Part shown: one piece after another, positions 33,270 through 45,567 of the stretch
Layout of the letters: every line of letters begins with the position of its first letter
Numbering within the stretch: position 1 is the stretch's first letter
Assembly: GCA_037178975.1 (NCBI GenBank)
Contig: JASJZH010000005.1
Location: 2,170,001 to 2,234,000, forward strand
Direction of reading: 5' to 3'
Length of the DNA: 64,000 nt
DNA from: Oscheius tipulae
Taxonomy: Eukaryota; Nematoda; Chromadorea; Rhabditida; Rhabditidae
The notes under the pieces: generated by a model
Told to the model about the DNA's origin: nothing
The model's database searches: none
What the model saw: the letters and a program-made list of their open reading frames with translations, nothing else
Program-made: the position numbers and the translations under genes

Positions 33270-35720
33270 ATGTTCTGGACAGTTTTAGCTCTCTTCCTCG
33301 GAGGACTAGCCGCCTACCTTCATCATTGGTGGAAGAAAAGAGCTGCCGTAAGTTTTTTCTTCGTTTCAAGGACTATTGAGATAGTAGCTCACTATCTCGC
33401 TGACATTCAAGTTCTCGAGCTAATGCAATCATTTAGTATTCTTACAACTCGTATGTTTCATTGGCACACTAATATTCTAAGGTTTAAACTCTTTACTACG
33501 CATGGAGAAATGGGCGAAACGATAAAATTAGAATTGTCTAGAAGAATGAATACAGTTCAAATATTTCACTCTTACTGTTAAGGATGGAAGAAGTGCTTGC
33601 TGTAATCGTGAGGTGAATTGCGCCATCCAAATAACAAACCTATAAAGAATTCTATAGTCCTTTCTCTCTTTTGCAATGTCTCCAAGGAAGTCTTCTTTCC
33701 TGATAGCCACTTCTGGGGCATTCATCACTGCATAAGTACAGAGACCGTCTTTGAACCCCTGGGTACTGAAATGTTTGGAACAGGTTTCTGTTCACAGAAG
33801 TACAGATTAATCCATTTGAGCAACTGTACACGAAATTGAGATAACCACAACTAGGAAAAAGTCTGATATTACACAGTGATTCGGTTTCATTCACCCTTTG
33901 AAACCAAAATTTGATTCTCTAACACGATGCTTTCAGCACAAACTCGTCTTGGAGGCCAACATAGCCAAAAGACAGCAGGAAAGAGAAGAAAGTGTCGCAT
34001 TGGCTGAAAAAGTGGGTCAAAAACTGGATGCATCTCGTCGAGAATACATTGGTCCCCTGACTTTTCAACAACTTCGAGGTATGCAAATGGGGAAAAGGGG
34101 CATAAAAATGTTTCAGACGAGCTACAAAATGGGAAAGTTAGCTGCCTGGAAGCTATACAAACCTACTTCTGTACGGCTGTAGCAGCACACAGAAGAACCA
34201 ACTGTATAACACTGTTTGTAAAGGTTGGTCTTGTCGGCTGTTTCGAAGAAGAAAAATCTAGTTTCACGGTGTAGATAAGGGGAAAGAGAAGTAATACTTC
34301 TCGTTACATTGAACAAACAGAATGAACAAAAAAAGTCGTGTCATGAATATTAGACAAACAACACACGTTTCTGGAATGTCGTGAACTAACTTTTTTTGAA
34401 AACGCTGTGCCGGGATAAAGTGGAATCGAAGATTCATTGTTTCAGTACCCCAAAAAACGGAAAATTTCTATAGGCTTCAATAATTCTTCAGTGCCTTGTA
34501 CGCTCTTTTCTCCTTTCAGAACCCGACAGTTTTAGTTCCCCTTCTGTTTGATTTCAAAAAAAAAATGAAATATGCTTCAAGTCCGCTGTAAAATAATAGA
34601 CTATGGAAGCCATTCAAGAAAAATGTAAAAACCAGTCAAAAAGTGACTTACCAATTTTGAAGACTTTTTTTGTTTCACCTTCTAGATAAAGGCGAATCTG
34701 TGTTTCTATAATTATCGCGAGATAGCGGATTTTTTAAACAAAAAAGTTTAATAGGTTGTAATAAACGCCTTTTCTCCATCTAGTGCAGGCTGCGAAGCTC
34801 TGGATCCAGTTTTGTTTTTCAATCAAAATATGTTTCATCGATTGGATAAACCTTGTCAAAATACTTGTCAGAGTTTTTACCTCTTTCTTGATGTACAAAA
34901 ACCCCAAAACTCTTTTAGGAAGCCGAAGATTGGGCCAAAGAATGGGATCAAAAAGCCAAGAACCCTTCTTTCACCAAGCCTCCCCTCTTCGGAGTCCCGA
35001 TCTCTGTCAAGGAGTGTATCAATGTGAGTAGCTAGAGCTAATAAAACTTTGAAACATTTCAGTTCAAGGGCTATGACGTGACCCGAGGCTTTGCCCAGGA
35101 CTGCTTCAAACCACTGGAAGAGGACAGTATTCTTGTGGCTCATTTGAAAAAACTCGGTCAGTTTTTGTGCTTCAGCATTTCTTTGGAGGCCAAAATGTCA
35201 GTTTTCCAAGGGTTTACTCACTTTTTTGACAGTCGATTGATTTTTTGATCACCAATTGTCTTATGTTTCACTCAAAAATTGAAGGAGAGAATGAGAACGG
35301 GGGACGAGTATCCGTTTGTCTTGATTTTGAAGCAAAACAGCCCCTAATATTAGATTCAGCCAACATCTCTCAAGACTTTTTATGCTTCACCAAAACATTA
35401 TAATAAATACTGTACAAAGGATCTGGTCTTCACTGGAACGGGAATACGCTCCGCTGCACTTTTGTCGAAATAATCTTTGAATGTTTCGAACTTACTATAA
35501 GATCACTATCAAATGCACAACTTTCGTTTTCTAAGATGCCTTTTATGTGTTTCACTTTAACCCAACTTTTGGTACAAAACATGTTTCAACCCACGAACAG
35601 AGGTCCCTCTTCAGATTATCAAAAGTCACAGGAAGAAATCGCTTTTTTAGGAGCCATTCCCTTCTGTCTGACCAACGTGCCCCAGTCCTGCTTGACTTTC
35701 AATGGATGTTCAATTCCAAC
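33270..35720 (+). pseudogene. FAAH-like amidase, N-terminal half only
   Basis: Exons 33270-33347, 33937-34078, 34117-34223, 34919-35023, 35063-35156 and 35651-~35720 join in phase. MFWTVLALFLGGLAAYLHHW is the membrane anchor typical of fatty acid amide hydrolase. Then come GPLTFQQLRDELQNGKVSCL, EAEDWAKEWDQKAK, PPLFGVPISVKECIN (with the catalytic Lys), GYDVTRGFAQDCF and AIPFCLTNVPQSCLTFN. At the next conserved motif (CSNP, here CSIP) homology stops and TAG follows at about 35736. The GSSGG catalytic serine region is absent. The complementary C-terminal half lies on the opposite strand at 37154-39054. Sequence from 35735 on resembles that near 56245. It may be a working gene elsewhere in a different haplotype. 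Confidence 0.75.
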
Positions 35721-36059
35721 TGCAACATATATATAGCATTCCAAAAAATAAGATTGAAAAAGAGACACCTGGCAAGATGTGTTCGTTTGCGGGTTTTTGC
35801 AGCTGCTGGAGTCCACAAACTGTCCGGCGGGATCGATTCTCGCTAGTTGATTAATGGCAAAACGATACTACCTGAGGGGGTCATTTGTTTTCGGAACGAG
35901 GAGGAGAAGGGGATAAAAGAAAAACAGACTGATATGGCGGATAGAAATCGTTACGAAACACTGGGACACAAATAAGAGTGAGAAATTGGAAGCTCGCTTC
36001 GAAAAGCAGGTGTCCTTTTGGACAAGTGTTGTAAAAATGGAGAGGGGTCTTGGATCAAT

Positions 36060-36285
36060 TGCTCGTATGACTGTTTCTTTGGCCTCTTATCAAGAGAGTG
36101 GATGGTACGAAAAGAGCCTGGCACCGATAAATCACTAAAAGTTCATTAATCAATGAGGATGATTGTTGGCAACGTAGGCTTCAATCTCGCTGAAGGTGCA
36201 TCTCAGAGGCTCCTCTTTCATGATATTTCCCTCGTCGTCACGTAACTCAGTCCTCCAACAGATGCGTATGAGACGATGGAAGTCT
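36060..36285. repeat. Segment duplicated at 56280-56486
   Basis: From TTTGGCCTCTTATCAAGA through ACAGATGCGTATGAGACGAT the two copies are nearly identical in the same orientation, with an 8-base indel early on. Identity stops abruptly after GATGGAAG in both. The copy includes the last exon end of a kinase-like gene. Confidence 0.85.
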
Positions 36286-36579
36286 GGATGTTCGGTCAAA
36301 ACTGGTCTTAAAGGTTCTTCTCCTCTTCCTTCCAGCCGTTTTCGGAATCTGACCTCATGGCCCAGCGATCGTTCATTTCCAAAAGTATGTCTAAAACCGA
36401 GTATCACAGAGTGTAATCTACAAGGAAACCGTCCATGGGTTATATAGTACAGAAACATGCTAAAACTGTAGACGTCCGCTGAAGGAGAATAACTTACAGT
36501 TTTGAATGAGTTTCGTTGGGATCAGCCCTTCGTGCATTGTAAAAGTTGCCCAGTTTGATGCGTACTCCTCCGTTAGCGT
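36153..36579 (-). pseudogene. Kinase-like C-lobe fragment
   Basis: Minus strand: GVRIKLGNFYNARRADPNE (DFG replaced by NFY), then SADVYSFSMFLYYITHGR, a short intron, RPVLTEHPDFHRLIRICW and CTFSEIEAYVANNHPH-stop. The APE segment between the first two blocks is missing and their phases do not join, so the copy is probably non-functional. It belongs to the same family as the genes at 23.2-25.7 and 50-53 kb. Confidence 0.6.
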
Positions 36580-37153
36580 CTACAAAATGAAACGTGCAGA
36601 AATCGTTTCCCGCGTTGATCAAACCTTTTTTTCTGTTCGTCAAACCCTCAAACGAGGACTAGTATATACGCTCACTCAGAATCTCACTTTTCTGGTCGAA
36701 TTCGGAGCATACTTGGGCAGTACTCCAATGACAGTCTGCGGATTTCTGTCCTCGCTGACAAAGGCCGAAATTCTCAGAATGTGCTGGTGGCTGTTTAGCT
36801 AAACCAAAATTGTTTCGACATCTACTCCTCATTGGAATTAAAGCATTTAATTTAAGCATTCTTTTTCACGGCTTATGGTTCACGATCCAAGGGCGGATCC
36901 TGGAGCAGCAACAGGGGGACCAAGTGGACTCTAGCAGAAGCAAAGAGCTTTTCAAGTCTTGCCAAGAAGTATTCTTGACATAACATTTTCAAATTAGTTT
37001 GGAGCTATTCTAGAGCCATTTTCGCTTTTCGCTTCCGAGAGACTACAATATTCCAGAAACTTTTCCTACAGCATTATCGTCCCGTAGTTTGTCTCTCTAT
37101 CTCTCTGCCTCTCACAATACAATAAGGGTGATATTCATTCTACAGAAATACCA

Positions 37154-39054
37154 TTATTGGATCTTCTTCACCTCCTCCTCTAGCTCCTTCAATAGTCTCA
37201 AAACAGTTTCTTCTCTATAGGGTGGAGCGACGATCTGTGCTCCAATTGGGAATTCGACTGATCCAATTGAAGTCTTCTTGACTAGTCTATACCAAGGATC
37301 CGAACATGGATAATCTTCCAGTTCCTTCTCATCAGATTCAGTAGCTTTAGTCACATTTACAACCCCTGAAAGTAAATGTATTTTCCTTCAAAAGGTGTCG
37401 CTACCCGCCGCAAAGTCGAGAAGATTGTAGAGACAGGTGTAGGTGGCTGTGGAGAACAGTTTGCAGGGAATATCGTGTGTCGGAGCTACCATGACCTGCA
37501 CTGGACAGAGAATCGCGTCCAGGTGTTGTTTTTGCATGGCTACGACAAAACTTCCTCGGTACTCTTCAATCTTGGCGTAGCATTCACGAAGTTCTGGAAT
37601 GGGAAGAACGTTTTGTGTATGAACTATAAGGCGAGGGGAATGACTAGCAGGAAACTCAAACAACGAAAAATTTGCTGTCGAGCAGTCAAAGGTTACTGAA
37701 TGCCATGTTTCAACAATTAGTCAAAAGTAATCGCGAACAGAGGACTCAAACAGTGCGTTTTCTTTGCAACTAAAATTGTAAAGGACGCTGACGGAAAGTG
37801 ATCTTGCTACGGTGCTTTTTGATCCTGGCGTAGCTTTAGTCGGACTCTTGGAAGGGGAAGAATGTTTTTTGTTTCATGCATGGGTCTAGAGACATGACTA
37901 TCGTGGAATTCAATCCATACGTCAGCGAATTGATAAACGTTCATATGTTCCACCTCCAAGGTATCATAAGTTGGCTAGAAGTGGAGTCAAATCTTAGTCT
38001 TCCGGTACAAAAAATGTTCAAACGACACAAAAAAGACAGAACTTCGCTGTCGAGCAGTCTAACTAGTTACCGAACATTATGTTTCAACAGTTAGTCAAAG
38101 GGAATTGGCGATGGCGAATAGAGGACTCGATCATTGTTTTTTATATTGTGGCTTACTTTGCGACTAATAAAATAGTAACGGCCATTGAGGGAAAGTCATC
38201 TTGCTCTTTTCTATGAAACTGCTCCTTACCTACAGAACTCGTCGTCATTGCCGGAAGAACATTGGCCAGTCTGGGAAAGAGGAGTTTGGCTGGGTAGGAC
38301 ATGAGTCTCTGTATCCAGACCGGGATGAAGAAGAGCGGGATTTGGGGGTAGAGAGTGGGGTGAATTATGTCCTGAAACTGTCTCTTGAGTTCAAAACAGG
38401 TGAGCACTACGTTCAGTAGCTTGTCTCTGACGTAGCGACCACCATCCACTGTCAAAGCTCTGACGTAAAGTTGAAACATTTCAGGAACTCTGGGTGGAGA
38501 GAAAAATACCAGAGTGTGGCCAGCAACCTCGAGGTGTCTGGAATATAAAAGAGACAGAGAGTCAGAGAGACATAAACACTACCTTTTAGCCTCATGGACA
38601 GCTCGTTGACAAGCCGGAGTCGGGGTGAACCAGCCGTCATCGAGGTAATACCCAATTCTCAGAGCTTTCTGTGAACTGTAGGCCTTCTCATTCCACAGGA
38701 CTGGAGGGGAATATGGGTCTACGTCGTGTTGGTAGGTATCTGCCCAGATCTTAAATTGAATTCCTATAAATTCCTCAATATGGGCAAACGATTAATTTCT
38801 TTTTTTCGTCTTAGACAAAATTTGGAACATTGACAGGTTACATTTGTCACGTTTCTTGTTTCACCTCTCACTCATATGCAGTGACTACACCAAAAAGTTA
38901 CTTAGAGGTTCAAAATAATTCAAAAACTCACAGCCCTGCAAAATACCACAGCCGTCTCGACATCTAAACACATTGGTCCGTCATTGGCATTGACCAAAGG
39001 GCGACCGGGCACGGCTCCTGGGGTACCGCGGTGTCCGAAGCGGAGATGGGATGG
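37154..39054 (-). pseudogene. FAAH-like amidase, C-terminal half only
   Basis: Minus exons 39054-38932, 38749-38583, 38537-38230, 37593-37405 and 37365-37154 join with phases 0, 2, 1, 1. They encode [95 protein letters not shown] and FPIGAQIVAPPYREETVLRL, ending at TAA. These are the post-catalytic regions of fatty acid amide hydrolases in the right order. The upstream exon carrying GSSGG and DIGGS was not found before 39061. All splice sites and frames are intact, so loss is recent or the missing piece lies elsewhere. Together with 33270-35720 nearly a whole FAAH is represented, on two strands. Confidence 0.8.
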
Positions 39055-39851
39055 CTGAAAATGTATCAGTGGTAATTATGTGTTGTTACTGGGGAACGCA
39101 TGTACAAAGAGTCTTCCTAGACGTTTTGGTAGTCAATGCGGGAGTCAATTTGATAAGAAAAATGAAAAATGCTCATCAAGGTCAGGTGATATAGCATCGA
39201 AAAACTTAAACACACTACCATATGATTCACTTTTCTATCCCTAGACAAAATTTGTTTCACCAATTCTTTTTATGGAGAACGATAAAAAAACTGCAATCCA
39301 TCTTTGTTTCCTGTCTCCGTTATTATTCTTCAAGACCCGTACACCCGCAGAAACCTATAGATTTTCAGTAGACAATTTTTTGTTGTTTCACCAAGGCTTC
39401 TAGACCTGGAATGTTTGGTGTAGTCGTTTGAACTCATAAAAAAAACGTCGACATTTCACCTTTCCGCAGAAAATTTCGAAAAGTTCGAAAAGAAAAGACC
39501 GAAAAGAAAAGTTGGGGAGTCCAGTGTCAGAGGCAGAAGAATGAAATTCATTAACCAACTCTCAGGGCAGCGCTTAACCAGGTCTCAGTACCATTTTAGC
39601 CAAAAAATGAAATGACACTTCGCCTAAACACCCTGCTCAAAGAAAGAGAATTAGATGGGGAAAAGTTGAGGCAGGAAAGGTATCACTTATAGCTTCTTTT
39701 TCAATCCAACAGACTACCTAGTGACCCAAAATGCGTGGAGACGTGCTGAATGATTGTAGATCGTTCTGAGCGAATAAGAGAACCTAAATCGTTATCCTCC
39801 AAAAGTCGACTTACTCTGAACATGAAAGTGTTTAAATGTTTTGAATTAACT

Positions 39852-40244
39852 CTAACCAGGGACAGTTTGGCATGAATTGTGAATTGAACAGTTCTGCCAT
39901 TGGAAGGACGTAAAAATGAATAGATCGCCTAGACAAGTGTAACCGCTACCACTAATTACCTTTCTAACAAAAAGAGAATGCATTTTTAAGGAGTTAATAC
40001 GATACTCGATACTTAGGATCAACTGAAAAAAGGGCCTAAAAATTCTATACATAGCGATATTAGCCGTTTTGATCATGTTCATACCGATCTGAACGAGAGG
40101 GTATTATCATACCTTGTGCCCAAATCTCTGGCTAAGTTACGCGAATCAATCAGGTAACCATTCACATGGTAAAACATATTAGGATTTCTAGCTCCTAGAT
40201 GCATGCAGAATGTCTTCTTCTCAGCAATTGCTAATTTTAGCTCA
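39852..40244 (-). pseudogene. LINE reverse-transcriptase relic (left arm)
   Basis: Mirror copy of the relic at 45568-45959; see that entry. Confidence 0.6.
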
Positions 40245-40605
40245 CTAAAGAATAAAAAAAAATCCTATTGATTGTATTTTGTAACAGCTCACTGCTATAC
40301 TGACTTGAATCAGCATTAAACGACACGTAGATTTTAACATCACAACAAAAACGATTACCCAGCTATTCGTGCTCGAGTCGTCTTAGCAAAAGATAGAAAG
40401 CATCAAACCATCACAATAGAGCTTCTAACAGACTTATTACATTACCGAGAGACTCTCCTATACTCAGTAAACACAAGGTCTTCCCTTTCCAAAAGTGTCT
40501 TAACAATAAATATTTATTATAAATAGGTGTCGTTATAACAATTGACAACATGGGGGAAAGCAGATTAGCACAATAACGTTAGTTATCAGATTTAGGGGTG
40601 GACTT

Positions 40606-41470
40606 TTAATTTAAACCGGCTTCACCGAAATCATTAATCATCGCCTCAACTTCTACTTCTTCACCTACAGCATTCTGCTCATTGGCTGGATGTGGAAACA
40701 GATTCCTTTGGTATGCAGCCCACTGCGGAAACGGCATGCGAGCAGCATCTAATTCGTTAGACAAAACGGGATTACCATTACCGACATCTGATCTTTTCAC
40801 ATTGTCCCAGTAGTCTAAGTTAAAGTTTTGGAGGACTACAAAATTAACAAAGTAATCGATCTCCGAAGAGCTATATTGATTAGTTCGCCACGTTTGCGTT
40901 TCTAGATCATGGTAAAGGAATGGATTTTCAACACCCCTCTCTAGCTGGGTAAGCCAGGATATCCCTTCTAATTGTTCTACTTCTTCACCTACAGCAAGAA
41001 TGAGTCTTACTTGGTATATAACCTTTCCTTCATAAACAGTTTTGGCGGGATTTTGACAATAGAATATTGTGTAGTTTTCAAATTGCTCCAGTGGTATGCG
41101 GACACGCCAATGCTTATTTCCATTATTTGCTGCTGTAGGATATGGGCTTCTATCCGGCAAACCTCCGTTCCACAGGGTGGTTGAGAGAAAGACACAGTCC
41201 AGTCCAAGGAGGTATCGGTCGTAAAAAAGATCATTCGCTGGAGACGTCCGTAGTTCATTCCAGTTGGGTGTCGTTTCATCGTGCTGTAAACTTATAGTTA
41301 GGTTAATGGTAAATACTAGTTACAGGAATATTGGTTACATGGTAGGCATGCAGGGCATCTCTCATCCTACTTTGCCAGTTTGTGCCTCTGAGTATCTCCA
41401 AAAGGTCTCTTTGCTCTCTGCGCTGTTCAATTCTATGGTGCAGGTTCTCCAAAAGGTTGTTGTTTGCCAT
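40606..41470 (-). CDS. Unknown two-exon gene, 274 codons (left-arm copy)
   Basis: Mirror image of the gene at 44341-45205: exons 41470-41324 and 41283-40606, same splice signals and protein. If both copies are real, two identical genes are transcribed outward from the centre of the palindrome. AT-rich sequence with AATAAA follows each stop. Confidence 0.6.
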
Positions 41471-42227
41471 TTTTTCGAGTCCTTTGTCAGCCCTGAAATG
41501 TTAATTATTACTAATATGGTGATCGAGGTACGTGCACAGTGGGAACAAGTTAGTGTGTCGGATGTAGATTGTCCACAAGGATAAATCGGAAGCAGGGAGC
41601 AATTCCTAAAAATGAGTGATTGAGTCTGTTTCGAGCAAAGTGGAAAAGAAAGACGGCGAGAATTTCGTAATGAAATGTGGGGTGCCGCTTCTTAGTTGCC
41701 AGTTCAAAAGTTCTTCAAGGTTAAAAGGAAGTAGTAAAAGGAGAGAGAGAGAGGTCCTTTCTCTCTGCGGTCGTTGAGGTGCTGGCGGCCCAAGATCAGG
41801 GCTAGGCTAGACGCTGCGCTCCGTGAACTGGCTTTATCTCTCTCCTTTCTTCCCTTATGAACGTTTTTTTTATCTGAACTTGCGTCAGAGACTTCGGTCT
41901 TGTCATCGTTTTTGCTGATCAGCTCAACTACGGCTGGTCTTATCAGGTCACGCCATCTAGCGATGTGGCAGAACTCTGCTCGTAGCCGGATCCCTTGGCC
42001 AAGGGCACAAATCAGAAAGTCAACTCAATGTCCGATACTACTAAATAGTCTAATCCGTAAGTTTTGGTTTAGGTGATTAGCTACGGTGAGTTTGACGACA
42101 GAAGTAACAGACTAGTCGTCTGTGAGATTCGGTGAGCAAGTTAGCATAAAACAGTAGCGGCGCCGCAATAATTAAAATAACTGCAGATCGAGACGAGGTT
42201 TCCTTACCTTGCCTTGTCGTCAGCAGA

Positions 42228-42300
42228 CAAAACCTTACTGACTCGAACCGGGATCCTCCATGTAATATAAGACGGTCGCTCGTCTGCCCACTACTTTACC
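42228..42300 (-). repeat. tRNA-like sequence (left-arm copy)
   Basis: Minus-strand A-box-like TAGTGGGCAGACGAG and B-box-like CCCGGTTCGAGTCAG; the same block recurs at 43232-43300 (spacer) and 43520-43590 (right arm). See the right-arm entry. Confidence 0.45.
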
Positions 42301-42462
42301 TTCTCCTAGACCCCGAGAACAAGATAAAAGCCGAGTCGTGGCAACAGAGTTCTTTATTCCCGGATAGCGTCTCTTTTTATAGGGATGATAACGTGTAAAA
42401 GAACAAAGTATGAACACAAAAGCCTCGATAAAAAAGTAGGTTCTGGTCCCATCCCCCTTCAA

Positions 42463-43350
42463 TAATTGGGTTAATGGCTGCCGGTGATAGAGTCATCTGC
42501 TACAGTTGCATGGAAAGACTGATTGACATCGGGGACATCTGACAGCGCGATAAACGTTTCTTGAAGAGGAACCAATTGATTTCTGGCGTACCACTGGGCC
42601 AAATATCCTTTCAAAGTTCCTAGGCTGAAACAATACATAAACATAGGATAACAACAAGATTTACCGATAGAATCCGCTGCAATATATTTTACTTTGTGTC
42701 TTCTCTTTTTCTCTAATATTTCACCTCGTTCCAAATCAATAAACAGTTATAACTCAATTTTTCTGACCCGCTCTTTCATTGTTTTGACAGATTTGAGGCG
42801 TAGATTCTGCAAGGTATGTTTGTCTTTCTTTTCCTAGCTGGCTTCTTTTCACCGATAGAACCGAGGAGAGTCACAGTATGTTGTTTTATTCATACTGCCC
42901 CACCGAACCATGACACCAAATTAAGTCAAAGCTATCAATAACTACGGTAGCCTGAACTTGCGTCAGAGACTTCGGTCTTGTCATCGTTTTTACTGATCAG
43001 CTCAACTACGGCTGGTCTTATCAGGTCACGCCATCTAGCGATGTGGCATAACTCTGCTCATAGCCGGATCCCTTGGCCAAGAGCACAAATCAGAAAGTAG
43101 AGTTTCAAGAACCGGAAGTTAAGTGATGAGGTGAACAGGGTGGGCGAGGCGGATCTAATGGCGCCCTCGGTTTCTCGGAACAGACTTGAGGGAAGGCTTC
43201 TCACAGACCGAGACGAGGTTGCCTTACCTTGCCTTGTCGTCAGCAGACAAAACCTTACTGACTCGAACCGGGATCCTCCATGTAATATAAGACGGTCGCC
43301 CGAAACGCCCGTTTTAGGGTCCAGGTGGTACGATACGCCCGAAAGCTGAC
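42463..43350. other. Spacer of the giant palindrome
   Basis: 888 bp between the arms. 42477-42734 holds a minus-strand frame of about two exons (intron ~42626-42664 ending TGTTTCAG) with GTLKGYLAQWYARNQLVPLQ and a stop at 42471-42473. Segments 42952-43098 and 43203-43302 are diverged direct copies of arm segments at about 41874-42020 and 42184-42283, so the spacer carries a partial extra copy of arm DNA. Confidence 0.6.
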
Positions 43351-43519
43351 TTGAAGGGGGATGGGACCAGAACCTACTTTTTTATCGAGGCTTTTGTGTT
43401 CATACTTTGTTCTTTTACACGTTATCATCCCTATAAAAAGAGACGCTATCCGGGAATAAAGAACTCTGTTGCCACGACTCGGCTTTTATCTTGTTCTCGG
43501 GGTCTAGGAGAAGGTAAAG

Positions 43520-43590
43520 TAGTGGGCAGACGAGCGACCGTCTTATATTACATGGAGGATCCCGGTTCGAGTCAGTAAGGTTTTGTCTGC
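43520..43590 (+). repeat. tRNA-like sequence (right-arm copy)
   Basis: TAGTGGGCAGACGAGC resembles a tRNA D-arm/A box and CCCGGTTCGAGTCAGTAAGG a T-arm/B box, about 35 nt apart. The anticodon arm does not fold convincingly, so this is a tRNA-derived or decayed sequence rather than a working gene. A retroelement primer-binding-site reading (TGGAGGATCC...) was considered but fits less well. Confidence 0.45.
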
Positions 43591-44340
43591 TGACGACAAG
43601 GCAAGGTAAGGAAACCTCGTCTCGATCTGCAGTTATTTTAATTATTGCGGCGCCGCTACTGTTTTATGCTAACTTGCTCACCGAATCTCACAGACGACTA
43701 GTCTGTTACTTCTGTCGTCAAACTCACCGTAGCTAATCACCTAAACCAAAACTTACGGATTAGACTATTTAGTAGTATCGGACATTGAGTTGACTTTCTG
43801 ATTTGTGCCCTTGGCCAAGGGATCCGGCTACGAGCAGAGTTCTGCCACATCGCTAGATGGCGTGACCTGATAAGACCAGCCGTAGTTGAGCTGATCAGCA
43901 AAAACGATGACAAGACCGAAGTCTCTGACGCAAGTTCAGATAAAAAAAACGTTCATAAGGGAAGAAAGGAGAGAGATAAAGCCAGTTCACGGAGCGCAGC
44001 GTCTAGCCTAGCCCTGATCTTGGGCCGCCAGCACCTCAACGACCGCAGAGAGAAAGGACCTCTCTCTCTCCTTTTACTACTTCCTTTTAACCTTGAAGAA
44101 CTTTTGAACTGGCAACTAAGAAGCGGCACCCCACATTTCATTACGAAATTCTCGCCGTCTTTCTTTTCCACTTTGCTCGAAACAGACTCAATCACTCATT
44201 TTTAGGAATTGCTCCCTGCTTCCGATTTATCCTTGTGGACAATCTACATCCGACACACTAACTTGTTCCCACTGTGCACGTACCTCGATCACCATATTAG
44301 TAATAATTAACATTTCAGGGCTGACAAAGGACTCGAAAAA

Positions 44341-45205
44341 ATGGCAAACAACAACCTTTTGGAGAACCTGCACCATAGAATTGAACAGCGCAGAGAGCAA
44401 AGAGACCTTTTGGAGATACTCAGAGGCACAAACTGGCAAAGTAGGATGAGAGATGCCCTGCATGCCTACCATGTAACCAATATTCCTGTAACTAGTATTT
44501 ACCATTAACCTAACTATAAGTTTACAGCACGATGAAACGACACCCAACTGGAATGAACTACGGACGTCTCCAGCGAATGATCTTTTTTACGACCGATACC
44601 TCCTTGGACTGGACTGTGTCTTTCTCTCAACCACCCTGTGGAACGGAGGTTTGCCGGATAGAAGCCCATATCCTACAGCAGCAAATAATGGAAATAAGCA
44701 TTGGCGTGTCCGCATACCACTGGAGCAATTTGAAAACTACACAATATTCTATTGTCAAAATCCCGCCAAAACTGTTTATGAAGGAAAGGTTATATACCAA
44801 GTAAGACTCATTCTTGCTGTAGGTGAAGAAGTAGAACAATTAGAAGGGATATCCTGGCTTACCCAGCTAGAGAGGGGTGTTGAAAATCCATTCCTTTACC
44901 ATGATCTAGAAACGCAAACGTGGCGAACTAATCAATATAGCTCTTCGGAGATCGATTACTTTGTTAATTTTGTAGTCCTCCAAAACTTTAACTTAGACTA
45001 CTGGGACAATGTGAAAAGATCAGATGTCGGTAATGGTAATCCCGTTTTGTCTAACGAATTAGATGCTGCTCGCATGCCGTTTCCGCAGTGGGCTGCATAC
45101 CAAAGGAATCTGTTTCCACATCCAGCCAATGAGCAGAATGCTGTAGGTGAAGAAGTAGAAGTTGAGGCGATGATTAATGATTTCGGTGAAGCCGGTTTAA
45201 ATTAA
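44341..45205 (+). CDS. Unknown two-exon gene, 274 codons (right-arm copy)
   Basis: Exon 1 44341-44487 starts MANNNLLENLHHRIEQRREQ. The intron 44488-44527 (GTAACT..TTTACAG, 40 nt) is removed in phase 0, and exon 2 44528-45205 ends FGEAGLN-stop. The joined protein continues HDETTPNWNELRTSPANDLF, RYLLGLDCVFLSTTLWNGG, HWRVRIPLEQFENYTIFYC, QVRLILAVGEEVEQLEG and MPFPQWAAYQRNLFPHP. It has a helical N-terminus, an aromatic-rich middle and an acidic tail, with no Cys/His cluster, signal peptide or membrane span. A 21-nt exact direct repeat (coding AVGEEVE) occurs near 44816 and 45139. AATAAA is at about 45295. I recognise no family; a mobile-element or virus-derived structural protein is possible. Confidence 0.65.
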
Positions 45206-45567
45206 AAGTCCACCCCTAAATCTGATAACTAACGTTATTGTGCTAATCTGCTTTCCCCCATGTTGTCAATTGTTATAACGACACCTATTTATAATAAATA
45301 TTTATTGTTAAGACACTTTTGGAAAGGGAAGACCTTGTGTTTACTGAGTATAGGAGAGTCTCTCGGTAATGTAATAAGTCTGTTAGAAGCTCTATTGTGA
45401 TGGTTTGATGCTTTCTATCTTTTGCTAAGACGACTCGAGCACGAATAGCTGGGTAATCGTTTTTGTTGTGATGTTAAAATCTACGTGTCGTTTAATGCTG
45501 ATTCAAGTCAGTATAGCAGTGAGCTGTTACAAAATACAATCAATAGGATTTTTTTTTATTCTTTAGT

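Larger units (their letters stand above)
39445..42462. repeat. Giant inverted repeat, left arm (3018 bp)
   Basis: This arm is the reverse complement of 43351-46366. Every ORF in one arm has an identical-length, identical-sequence partner in the other. The only difference found by reading is one GA dinucleotide in a (GA)n tract near 41745, which shifts the symmetry sum from 85811 to 85813. Outer edge: ACGTCGACATTTCACC. No target-site duplication is visible. Confidence 0.95.

Noticed and set aside
42228-43590. LTR retrotransposon with TATAAAA, AATAAA and a TGG primer-binding site
   Set aside because: The copies are inverted rather than direct, no gag/pol frame is present, and the putative binding site reads as a tRNA T-arm in sense orientation.
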